DNA of 64,000 nucleotides from Actinobacillus indolicus (GTDB taxonomy: Bacteria > Pseudomonadota > Gammaproteobacteria > Enterobacterales > Pasteurellaceae). The notes under the pieces are model-generated. The model was not told where the DNA came from and did not search any database. It worked only from the letters and a program-made list of their open reading frames with translations. Positions 39,444 to 47,693 of the stretch are shown here, one piece after another (the stretch's first letter is position 1; every line of letters starts with the position of its first letter). Location: positions 1,074,001 to 1,138,000 of the forward strand of contig NZ_CP038145.1 in assembly GCF_004519515.1 (NCBI RefSeq). Direction: 5' to 3'. Position numbers and translations under genes: made by a program.

Positions 39444-40979
39444 ATGACCGCAGTCAATAGCAATACGCCGTTACTCTCAATGAAGAACATCAGCAAATCT
39501 TTTGTGGGGGTTCAAGCCTTAAAAAATGTTCAGCTTGAACTGCATAAAGGAGAAGCCCACGCTTTAATGGGTGAAAACGGTGCTGGAAAATCCACCTTAA
39601 TGAAATGCTTGATCGGGGTTTATCAAGCAGATGAAGGGGAGATCATCTATAAAGGAAAAGCCGTCAATTATTCTTCTGTGTTGGAAGCTCAGAAAGACGG
39701 TATCAGTATGATTTTCCAAGAGTTAAACCTCATTCCTCATCTTACCGTGGCAGAAAATATCTTCTTTGCCCGTGAACCAAATAAATTTGGCATTGTTGAT
39801 AAAGCCAAAATGAATAAAGATGCTGCCGACTTACTCAATATGTTTGATATTGATGTGAAGCCGACCGATCTTGTCAAAGACCTTTCCGTTGCTCGTCAGC
39901 AAATGGTGGAAATTGCCAAAGCTCTTTCTTTTGATGTGGAAGTCTTAATTATGGACGAACCGACTTCCGCTCTCACGGAAAAAGAGATTGAGAAATTATT
40001 TGAGCTTGTCCGCCGCTTGAAAGAGAAAGGCGTGTGTATTGTCTATATTTCTCACCGTATGGACGAACTGAAACAGATCTGCGACCGCATTACCATTTTC
40101 CGTGATGGCACTTATGTGTCTAGCCACCGTTTCTCAGACATTACGATGGACGAAATCATTACCAAAATGGTAGGGCGTACGCTCGATAACCACTTCCCAC
40201 CAAAAACCGCCAAAATCAGTGATGAATTGTTGCTTTCTGTGATGAATGCAGAACGTAAGGGCGTATTTGAGCCGTTAAACTTTGACTTGTTAAAAGGCGA
40301 AGTGTTAGGAATTACAGGCTTAGTTGGGGCGAAACGAACAGAGCTTGCTCGTGCGATTTTTGGAGCAGATCCCCTTGATGGAGGCGAAATTTATGTTCGG
40401 AATAAGAAAGTGGTTATTCGTGACCCAAGTGACTCGATTAAAGCCGGTATTGCTTATCTGTCTGAAGACCGCAAGCTAAATGGGGTGGCAGTGAGAATGT
40501 CTATTCGTGAGAACATCACCATGGCTTCAATGGATAAAGTGTGCGATCAGTTAGGTATTATTTCACACAATGAGGAGCTGAAAGCGAGCGATACCTTTAT
40601 TAAGAAAATGGAAATTAAAACGCCAACACCAGAGCAGTTAGTGAACAACTTAAGTGGTGGTAACCAACAAAAAGTGGTGATCGGCAAATGGTTGTTCCGT
40701 GATGCGAATGTGATGATTTTCGATGAACCAACTCGAGGCATTGACGTTGGGGCGAAATATGCGATTTATCAGTTAATTGATGAACTTGCCGCTAATGGTG
40801 TCGGTGTGATTGTTATTTCTTCTGAATTACCTGAAATTTTAGGAATTACCGACCGTGTTATCGTGATGCGTGAGGGCAGAATGACAGGTATGTTGGAAAC
40901 CAAGAAAACCAACCAAGAAGATATTATGCAATATGCCACTGGCGTGAGAAATATGTTCAAAAACGAATATAAAAACTAA
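39444..40979 (+). CDS. Sugar ABC importer ATPase (CUT2, double ABC), probably for L-fucose
   Basis: About 511 residues with two ABC domains of the RbsA/MglA type: Walker A GENGAGKST, signature LSVARQQM, Walker B VLIMDEPTSA in the first; degenerate P-loop (GLVGAKRTE) and LSGGNQQKV in the second. The start MTAVNSNTPLL at 39444 has GGAGG 5 bases upstream; the longer frame is unlikely. Followed by permease and binding-protein genes. Its placement and shared control elements suggest L-fucose or a fucose-like sugar as substrate. Confidence 0.88.
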   Translation: MTAVNSNTPLLSMKNISKSFVGVQALKNVQLELHKGEAHALMGENGAGKSTLMKCLIGVYQADEGEIIYKGKAVNYSSVLEAQKDGISMIFQELNLIPHLTVAENIFFAREPNKFGIVDKAKMNKDAADLLNMFDIDVKPTDLVKDLSVARQQMVEIAKALSFDVEVLIMDEPTSALTEKEIEKLFELVRRLKEKGVCIVYISHRMDELKQICDRITIFRDGTYVSSHRFSDITMDEIITKMVGRTLDNHFPPKTAKISDELLLSVMNAERKGVFEPLNFDLLKGEVLGITGLVGAKRTELARAIFGADPLDGGEIYVRNKKVVIRDPSDSIKAGIAYLSEDRKLNGVAVRMSIRENITMASMDKVCDQLGIISHNEELKASDTFIKKMEIKTPTPEQLVNNLSGGNQQKVVIGKWLFRDANVMIFDEPTRGIDVGAKYAIYQLIDELAANGVGVIVISSELPEILGITDRVIVMREGRMTGMLETKKTNQEDIMQYATGVRNMFKNEYKN

Positions 40980-40990
40980 GGAGCTTTAAA

Positions 40991-41989
40991 ATGAGTGATA
41001 AATATAAAGATCTGCTTCGCAAAATGGCAGCATTAGCAGGATTAGTTTTATTAGTGATCTTTTTTAGTGTCACCAATGAGTTTTTCTTCACTTCTAACAA
41101 CATTATGACTGTTGGTCTGCAAACATCGACCATTGCATTAATCGGTATTGGCGCAACTTGCGTTATCTTAACGGGTGGTATCGACTTAAGTACGGGGTCT
41201 GTGGTTGCTCTTTCAGGAGTCGCTGCTGCAATGATTGTAAATGCAGGTGTGCCTGTGCCGTTAGGTATGGTGTTGGGTATCTTAGTTGGCGGTATCTGTG
41301 GTTTAGTCAATGGTATTTTAGTCACCCAAATGAAATTACCGCCATTTATCGCCACTCTCGGTATGATGATGGTTGCCCGTGGTTTAGCACTCTATGTCAC
41401 TAACGCAGCCCCAGTTTCAGGTATGCCGGAAAGTTTCGCAGCCTTAGGTAACGGTGCCTTATTCAAAATTGTGGAAGAAGGTCCGAACGGCTTACCGAAA
41501 GTGGTGTTTGCAGGTATTCCATATCCTGTGATTATTATGATCTTTATCACCGTACTCTTTACCTTTGCCTTAACTAAATTAAAAGTGGGTCGCTACATTT
41601 ATGCGATCGGTTCAAATGAAGAAGCGGCTCGCTTATCTGGTATCAAAACCAATGTTGTCAAAATTTATGCCTATGTTGCTAGTGGCTTACTCTCTGGCTT
41701 AACAGGCGTAATCCTTGCTTCTCGCTTAGTAACAGCACAGCCAAACGGCGGTGTGGCTTACGAGCTAGATGCAATCGCAAGTGCAGTAGTCGGGGGAACA
41801 TCGTTGATGGGCGGTGTCGGTACCATCCCTGGCACATTAATCGGGTCATTCATTATCGGTGTACTCCGTAATGGTTTGAATATGAATGGCGTATCATCGT
41901 TTGTGCAAATGATTGTTATCGGTTTGGTGATTATCGTAGCCGTGTCTTTAGACCAGCTCCGTCAATCTAAAAAACTTGGTAAGAAATAA
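40991..41989 (+). CDS. Sugar ABC importer permease (CUT2)
   Basis: A 332-residue polytopic permease of the RbsC family. The conserved segments GIGATCVILTGGIDLSTGSV and GGTSLMGGVGTIPGTLIGS are visible. GGAG lies before the ATG, 11 bp after the ATPase gene. It forms the membrane channel of the importer encoded with its neighbours. Confidence 0.9.
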   Translation: MSDKYKDLLRKMAALAGLVLLVIFFSVTNEFFFTSNNIMTVGLQTSTIALIGIGATCVILTGGIDLSTGSVVALSGVAAAMIVNAGVPVPLGMVLGILVGGICGLVNGILVTQMKLPPFIATLGMMMVARGLALYVTNAAPVSGMPESFAALGNGALFKIVEEGPNGLPKVVFAGIPYPVIIMIFITVLFTFALTKLKVGRYIYAIGSNEEAARLSGIKTNVVKIYAYVASGLLSGLTGVILASRLVTAQPNGGVAYELDAIASAVVGGTSLMGGVGTIPGTLIGSFIIGVLRNGLNMNGVSSFVQMIVIGLVIIVAVSLDQLRQSKKLGKK

Positions 41990-42009
41990 ACTCTAGAGGA
42001 GATTTAACT

Positions 42010-42957
42010 ATGAAAAAATTAGCAATCGTAACCGCAACTGTATTAGGTTTATCAACCCTTTTTGCAGGCTCAGCGTGGGCAAAATCAGACGAAATCGCAG
42101 TAATCGTAAAATCCGCTAACTCTACTTTCTGGCAAAACGTGCGTAAAGGTGCGGAAACCGCAGGTACAGATTTAGGTGGAAAATACAAAGTCACTTTCCA
42201 AGGCCCTGAATCAGAAACTGCGATTGATGCTCAAGTGAATATGGTGGACAACGCAGTAAACCGTGGCGTAGCGGGGATCGTACTTGCTGCTTCTGACCCA
42301 GTAGCTCTTGTGCCAGCAGTGAAAAAAGCCTATGAAAGCGGTATTCCAGTGGTATTAATCGACTCAGGCTTAAACAGCGATGGTAAATACTATCAATCAT
42401 TCCTTGCAACCGATAACCGTGCAGCTGGTAAATTAGCCGCTGAAAAATTATTAGCTAAAGTGAAAGGCGGTAAAGTAGCGGTGATGTCATTCACCCAAGG
42501 TGCTGCTTCTGCGATTGAACGTACCGGCGGCTTCATTGATGAAGTGAAATCTAAAGCAGATTACAAAATTGTTGGTCCATACTACTCAAATTCAGAAATG
42601 GTTACTGCATTGAACCAAACTGAAGACGTTTTAGGTTCTAACCCTGACATTGCTGCGATCTTCGGTGCAAACGAACCGACTGCAGTGGGTATGGCTCGTG
42701 CGGTGAAACAAAAAGGCTTTGCAGGTAAAATCGTTGCCGTTGGTTTTGATGGTAATTCAGACCTTCAAAACTTCGTGCGTGACGGAACTTTAGACGGTAT
42801 CGTGGTGCAATCTTCATACCAAATGGGCTACAAAGGTGTTGATACTATCGGCAAAATCATCAAAGGTGAAAAAGTCGAGAAAACAATCGATACTGGTGTA
42901 GTTTATGTAACGAAAGAAAACATCGACTCTGAAGAAGCGAAAGCAGTGCTTTACTAA
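42010..42957 (+). CDS. Periplasmic sugar-binding protein of the CUT2 importer
   Basis: A 315-residue protein with a signal peptide (cleavage near SAWA|KS) and a type I periplasmic-binding fold like RbsB. The core has VIVKSANSTFWQNVRKGAE and AAIFGANEPTAVGMARAV. It is last in the ATPase-permease-binding protein operon. Substrate by context is L-fucose; this is inference. Confidence 0.88.
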   Translation: MKKLAIVTATVLGLSTLFAGSAWAKSDEIAVIVKSANSTFWQNVRKGAETAGTDLGGKYKVTFQGPESETAIDAQVNMVDNAVNRGVAGIVLAASDPVALVPAVKKAYESGIPVVLIDSGLNSDGKYYQSFLATDNRAAGKLAAEKLLAKVKGGKVAVMSFTQGAASAIERTGGFIDEVKSKADYKIVGPYYSNSEMVTALNQTEDVLGSNPDIAAIFGANEPTAVGMARAVKQKGFAGKIVAVGFDGNSDLQNFVRDGTLDGIVVQSSYQMGYKGVDTIGKIIKGEKVEKTIDTGVVYVTKENIDSEEAKAVLY

Positions 42958-42980
42958 TAATTATTGATAAATAGAACATA

Positions 42981-43010
42981 GGGGTGCAGTCATAATGTAC
43001 CCCTTTTCTC
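42981..43010 (+). terminator. Terminator of the ABC importer operon
   Basis: GGGGTGCA and TGTACCCC form an 8-bp stem (one G-T pair), followed by TTTTCTC. An uptake-signal core follows at 43016-43024. Confidence 0.7.
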
Positions 43011-43085
43011 TTATTACAAGCGGTTAGTTTCTTTCCTGATTTTACTATCTATCTTATTGGTTTTTTATGACCGACTTGACTGTTA

Positions 43086-43120
43086 TGACTGATTTTGAAT
43101 TTTATGTCTTAAATCGGGCA
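43086..43120. promoter_or_regulatory. Candidate FucR operator 3 (fucP-fucO)
   Basis: A degenerate left arm TGACTGATTT and an intact right arm AAATCGGGCA, 35 bp overall, ending 50 bp before the CRP site at 43170. A separate terminator lies upstream at 42981. Confidence 0.5.
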
Positions 43121-43169
43121 TCTAAAATTTTATTTTTTGTTTAATTTTTAATTAAAATAACCTTTGTTT

Positions 43170-43185
43170 TGTGAGATTAATCACA
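43170..43185. promoter_or_regulatory. CRP site upstream of fucP
   Basis: TGTGAGATTAATCACA, perfect TGTGA-N6-TCACA, flanked by TTT and AAA. The rest of the 390-bp gap to fucP is AT-rich and shows no gene. Confidence 0.82.
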
Positions 43186-43347
43186 AAATAAAAAGGAAAT
43201 TTATTCTATTTTTCTAAACTTATGCAAAATAGCAACAAATAAATTTCATTTATTTTGTCGTAAAATATAAGTTAAATTGATATTTTTAACATGGATTTTA
43301 CAACTATTTAAACATTGTTTTTTATTTGTGTTATCTAGGGGTGTGCT

Positions 43348-44634
43348 ATGACAGCTAAAGTATTAGAATCTAAATTTATTGTTCCATTTATTTTAATTAC
43401 TTGTTTATTTTCTTTATGGGGATTTGCAAATGATATTACAAACCCCATGGTTGCTGTATTTCAGACAGTTATGGAAATACCTGCATCTGAAGCAGCTTTA
43501 GTGCAATTCGCTTTTTATGGCGGATATGGCACAATGGCTATTCCAGCTGCATTATTTGTCAGTAGATATAGTTATAAATCAGGGATTTTACTTGGTCTTG
43601 CATTATATGCTGTTGGGGCTTTTCTTTTTTATCCTGCTGCGATTTATGAAGAATTTACTTTCTTCTTATTCTCCCTTTATATTCTTACTTTTGGTTTGGC
43701 TTTTTTAGAAACAACCGCCAATCCTTATATCTTATCTATGGGTGATCCACAAACAGCAACGAGACGTTTAAATCTAGCCCAAGCCTTTAATCCATTAGGT
43801 TCAATCTTTGGTATGTTTATTGCATCTCAAGTAGTTTTAACCAGCCTTGAATCTGATAAACGAGACAGTTCAGGTAATTTAATTTTTGATACTTTATCTG
43901 CTGCAGAAAAAGCCATTATAAGAACACATGATTTAGAAGTTATTCGTGATCCTTATGTCATTTTAGGTTTTGTTGTTGTTTTATTCTTTATAATAATTGG
44001 ATTATATAAAATGCCGATGACAAAAATAGAAGAAGGGAATAAAATAACATTTAAAAATGCATTATCTAAATTATTGGTAAATGCAAAATATCGTGAAGGT
44101 GTTATTGCCCAAGTCTTTTATGTTGGTGTTCAGATTATGTGTTGGACTTTTATTATCCAATATGCAGAAAGATTAGGTTTTACCAAAGCAGAAGCACAAA
44201 ATTTTAATATTATTGCGATGGGGATTTTTATTACAAGTCGCTTTATTAGTACCAGTATTATGAAGTATTTGAAAGCTGAACTGATGTTATTTTTATTTGC
44301 AATCGGAGGTTTTTTAAGTATTTTAGGTGTTATATTTATTGATGGTGTATGGGGTTTATATTGTTTGATTCTGACTTCAGGCTTTATGTCGTTAATGTTC
44401 CCAACTATTTATGGTATTGCATTATATGGCTTGAAGGAAGAAGCAACATTAGGGGCTGCAGGATTAGTTATGGCAATTGTTGGCGGAGCATTAATGCCAC
44501 CTTTACAAGGAATGATTATTGACCAAGGGACTTTGCTAGGTATGCCTGCAGTAAACTTCTCTTTTATTTTACCGCTCATCTGTTTTGTTGCGATTGCAAT
44601 TTATGGATTTAGAGCATGGAAAATTTTGAAGTAA
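43348..44634 (+). CDS. fucP: L-fucose:H+ symporter
   Basis: A 428-residue major-facilitator transporter with 12 predicted helices. The FucP signatures GFANDITNPMVAVFQTVMEI, YGGYGTMAIPAALF and LETTANPYI with QAFNPLGSIFG are all present, including the family's ion-coupling acidic residues in the first and fourth helices. GGGG stands 6 bases before the ATG. Together with the ABC importer this gives two probable uptake routes for the same sugar. Confidence 0.93.
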   Translation: MTAKVLESKFIVPFILITCLFSLWGFANDITNPMVAVFQTVMEIPASEAALVQFAFYGGYGTMAIPAALFVSRYSYKSGILLGLALYAVGAFLFYPAAIYEEFTFFLFSLYILTFGLAFLETTANPYILSMGDPQTATRRLNLAQAFNPLGSIFGMFIASQVVLTSLESDKRDSSGNLIFDTLSAAEKAIIRTHDLEVIRDPYVILGFVVVLFFIIIGLYKMPMTKIEEGNKITFKNALSKLLVNAKYREGVIAQVFYVGVQIMCWTFIIQYAERLGFTKAEAQNFNIIAMGIFITSRFISTSIMKYLKAELMLFLFAIGGFLSILGVIFIDGVWGLYCLILTSGFMSLMFPTIYGIALYGLKEEATLGAAGLVMAIVGGALMPPLQGMIIDQGTLLGMPAVNFSFILPLICFVAIAIYGFRAWKILK

Positions 44635-44640
44635 ATCGGC

Positions 44641-44666
44641 AGGTCTAGCTGTTTTGACCTTTTTTA
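44641..44666 (+). terminator. Weak hairpin between fucP and fucO
   Basis: AGGTC and GACCT form a 5-bp stem with a 10-base loop, followed by TTTTTT. It may attenuate rather than end transcription, since fucO lacks its own CRP site and operator. Confidence 0.4.
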
Positions 44667-44692
44667 ATTCTCTCTTTAAGAAGGAAAACATT

Positions 44693-45844
44693 ATGGCAAA
44701 TCGTCTTATCCTTAACGAAACCAGCTATCACGGCAAAGGTGCAATTCAACACATTGTTCACGAAGTAAAAAGCCGTAGTTTCACTAAAGCCTTAATCGTC
44801 ACCGACAAAGATCTTGTGCGTTATCAAGTTGTTGCAAAAGTGACTAACTTACTTGACGAAGCAGGCTTACCTTATGAAATTTTTGATGAAGTTAAAGCAA
44901 ACCCAGCTGTTTGTGTCATCAAAAAAGGGGTAGAAAAATTCAAAGCTTCTGGTGCTGACTATATGATTGCAATCGGTGGTGGTTCACCTATCGACAGTGC
45001 AAAAGGTATTGGCATCATCATCAACAACCCAGAATTTAGCGATGTCCTTTCCCTTGAAGGCGTTGCACCAACCCACCAAAAATGTGTTCCTATTATTGCT
45101 GTACCAACCACAGCAGGTACAGCGGCAGAAGTGACAATCAACTATGTTATTACCGACGAAGAGAAAAAACGTAAATTCGTCTGTGTTGATGTTCACGATG
45201 TGCCAGCTGTTGCTGTTGTCGATCCCGATATGATGTCCTCCATGCCAAAAGGCTTAACTGCTGCAACAGGTATGGATGCATTAACCCACGCTATCGAAGG
45301 CTACATTACTAAAGCGGCTTGGGAATTAACCGACGCCCTTCACTTAAAAGCGATTGAAATTATCGCTCGTTCATTACGTGGTGCGGTAGAAAACGATCCT
45401 GCAGGTCGTGAAGGAATGGCATTAGGTCAATACATTGCAGGTATGGGTTTCTCTAACGTTGGTTTAGGTGTTGTTCACAGTATGGCTCACCCACTTTCAG
45501 CTTACTACGACACTCCACACGGTATCGCCAACGCCGTATTACTGCCTTATGTGATGGAATTTAACAAAGAGTACACAGGTGAAAAATACCGTGAAATCGC
45601 ACGAGCAATGGGTGTGAAAGGTGTTGATAACATGACCCAAGAAGAGTATCGCAACGCTGCAATCCAAGCGGTACAACAACTTTCTACTGATGTTGGTATT
45701 CCTCCAAAACTTTCCCAAATCGGCGTGAAAGAAGAAGATTTACCAGCTCTCTCTATTGATGCACTCAATGATGTTTGTACTGGCGGCAACCCTCGTGACT
45801 GTACCGCAGAAGAGTTGTTAGAAGTGTATAAAATTGCATTCTAA
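44693..45844 (+). CDS. fucO: Lactaldehyde reductase
   Basis: A 383-residue iron-dependent alcohol dehydrogenase that reduces L-lactaldehyde to L-1,2-propanediol when oxygen is absent. NAD-binding GGGSPIDSAKGIGI, metal ligands within GMDALTHAIEGYITK, VVHSMAHPLSAYYDTPHGIAN. The start at 44693 has AAGGA 8 bases upstream and gives the family length; the 13-codon extension is unlikely. Likely cotranscribed with fucP. Confidence 0.93.
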   Translation: MANRLILNETSYHGKGAIQHIVHEVKSRSFTKALIVTDKDLVRYQVVAKVTNLLDEAGLPYEIFDEVKANPAVCVIKKGVEKFKASGADYMIAIGGGSPIDSAKGIGIIINNPEFSDVLSLEGVAPTHQKCVPIIAVPTTAGTAAEVTINYVITDEEKKRKFVCVDVHDVPAVAVVDPDMMSSMPKGLTAATGMDALTHAIEGYITKAAWELTDALHLKAIEIIARSLRGAVENDPAGREGMALGQYIAGMGFSNVGLGVVHSMAHPLSAYYDTPHGIANAVLLPYVMEFNKEYTGEKYREIARAMGVKGVDNMTQEEYRNAAIQAVQQLSTDVGIPPKLSQIGVKEEDLPALSIDALNDVCTGGNPRDCTAEELLEVYKIAF

Positions 45845-45943
45845 ATTTGCAAAAAATTGCTAAAAACAGACCGCTTGTTGAGTTACAAGCTGTCAGATTC
45901 CCTTAGAATTTTGCAAGTGAGAAAATAAGTCGATATTTCCTGT

Positions 45944-45979
45944 ATGCCCGAATTTTCTATAAAAGCGAAAATTCGGGCA
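45944..45979. promoter_or_regulatory. Candidate FucR operator 4 (aldA)
   Basis: TGCCCGAATTTT and AAAATTCGGGCA arms, 36 bp overall, ending 39 bp before the CRP site at 46018. TTTTTAT follows, so it could also terminate the fucO transcript. The paired A-to-T change in both arms preserves the symmetry. Confidence 0.6.
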
Positions 45980-46017
45980 TTTTTATTTCTCTTCCTTTTT
46001 CTACAAGCGGTTAGATT

Positions 46018-46033
46018 TGTGATTTATTTCACA
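46018..46033. promoter_or_regulatory. CRP site upstream of aldA
   Basis: TGTGATTTATTTCACA, perfect TGTGA-N6-TCACA. An uptake-signal core (46003-46011) abuts it. The 290-bp gap otherwise holds no gene. Confidence 0.82.
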
Positions 46034-46134
46034 AAAATTTAACAAAATTGTAAAAATAATTTATCTTTTTATTTTTGTGATGAAAAATAAACATAACTAG
46101 CCGATTTATTCATCAACTCATAAAGGGGAAACAC

Positions 46135-47577
46135 ATGAAGACATTACCAATGTATATTAACGGTGAATTTGTTATTTCCAATAGCGGTAAAACCTTTGAC
46201 GTTTTAAACCCAGCAACAGAAGAAGTAATTGGTGTCATTACCAAAGGCACTGTAGAGGATGCTCAAGCAGCCATTGATGCCGCAGAAGCTGCACAAGATG
46301 CATGGGCGGCATTGCCTGCAATTCAACGTGCGGGTTATCTACGTAAAATTGCTGATGGCATTCGTGCAAGAGCGGAAGAAATTGCAAAGGTGATTTCATC
46401 TGAAATGGGGAAAGTGTTACCACTTGCTCGTGTGGAGGTGAATTTCACCGCAGATTACATTGATTATATGTCTGAATGGGCTCGCCGCTATGAAGGAGAA
46501 ATTATTCAAAGTGATCGCCCGAATGAGCATATTTTCCTCTATAAAAAACCAATTGGGGTAACTACAGGTATTCTCCCTTGGAACTTCCCGTTCTTCCTCA
46601 TTGCACGCAAAATGGCACCAGCATTGGTGACGGGTAATACTATCGTTTTAAAACCAAGTGTTGATTCACCAATCAATGCCGTGTTGTTCTCCGAGGTGGT
46701 ACATAGTGTTGGATTACCAAAAGGGGTCTTTAACGTTGTGCATGGCTCAGGATCTGATGTAGGTAATGAATTAGCAGCAAATCCAAAAGTAGGCTTGATT
46801 TCACTCACAGGCAGTGAACCTGCTGGACGTAAAGTCATGGAAGCAGCAAGTCAAAACATCACCAAAGTGAACCTTGAACTTGGTGGTAAAGCGCCTGCGA
46901 TCGTCTTTGCTGATGCAGACTTAGATTTAGCAGCCAATGCGATTGTAGCTTCTCGTGTGATTAACTCTGGACAAGTGTGTAACTGTGCTGAGCGTGTTTA
47001 TGTTCAACGTGAAATTAAAGATGCTTTTGTAGCAAAATTAGTTGAACGTATGCAAAAAGTCCGTTCAGGTAATCCATTAGAAGATGAAACCTTAGATATG
47101 GGGCCAATGGTAAATAAACAAGGTTTAGATCATGCTCAAGCGATGGTTGATGCCGCCGTACAAGCGGGTGGACGTGTGTTAACGGGGGGTAAAGCGGTTG
47201 AAGGCAAAGGTTATTACTTTGAACCAACCGTCATTGATAATGTAGATAACAGCATGGATATTCTCCGTTCTGAAATTTTTGCTCCTGTTATCCCTGTTGC
47301 AACTTTCGATACCGTTGATGAAGTGATTGCACTGGCAAATGACTGTGAATATGGTTTAACTTCTTCTGTTTACACACAAAATATCAATAAAGCGATGAAA
47401 GTGGTTTCTCGCTTAAAATTCGGTGAAACCTATGTAAACCGTGAAAACTTTGAGGCGATGCAAGGCTTCCATGCAGGTTGGCGTAAATCAGGTATTGGCG
47501 GAGCGGACGGTAAACATGGTTTAGAAGAATACCTCCAAACCCATGTTGTTTATCTACAATATGATGACAAAATCTAA
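46135..47577 (+). CDS. aldA: Lactaldehyde dehydrogenase (aldehyde dehydrogenase A)
   Basis: A 480-residue NAD-dependent dehydrogenase oxidising L-lactaldehyde to L-lactate, the aerobic end of the fucose pathway. Catalytic glutamate in LELGGKAPAIVFADADL and catalytic cysteine in INSGQVCNCAERV. The N-terminus MKTLPMYINGEFV and length agree with E. coli AldA. AAGGGG is 6 bases before the ATG. Confidence 0.92.
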   Translation: MKTLPMYINGEFVISNSGKTFDVLNPATEEVIGVITKGTVEDAQAAIDAAEAAQDAWAALPAIQRAGYLRKIADGIRARAEEIAKVISSEMGKVLPLARVEVNFTADYIDYMSEWARRYEGEIIQSDRPNEHIFLYKKPIGVTTGILPWNFPFFLIARKMAPALVTGNTIVLKPSVDSPINAVLFSEVVHSVGLPKGVFNVVHGSGSDVGNELAANPKVGLISLTGSEPAGRKVMEAASQNITKVNLELGGKAPAIVFADADLDLAANAIVASRVINSGQVCNCAERVYVQREIKDAFVAKLVERMQKVRSGNPLEDETLDMGPMVNKQGLDHAQAMVDAAVQAGGRVLTGGKAVEGKGYYFEPTVIDNVDNSMDILRSEIFAPVIPVATFDTVDEVIALANDCEYGLTSSVYTQNINKAMKVVSRLKFGETYVNRENFEAMQGFHAGWRKSGIGGADGKHGLEEYLQTHVVYLQYDDKI

Positions 47578-47613
47578 TCGCTACAAGCGGTAAGATCTGA
47601 CGTAAAATTTGCA

Positions 47614-47649
47614 AATCGGCTTAACTTTGATGGTTAAGCCGATTTTATT
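47614..47649 (+). terminator. Terminator of aldA
   Basis: AATCGGCTTAAC and GTTAAGCCGATT form a 12-bp stem with a short loop, followed by TTATTTAT. An uptake-signal core lies just before it. Confidence 0.85.
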
Positions 47650-47693
47650 TATAGTAAGATATTTGGTGAAAATAGACTTAATTGGAGGATGCA

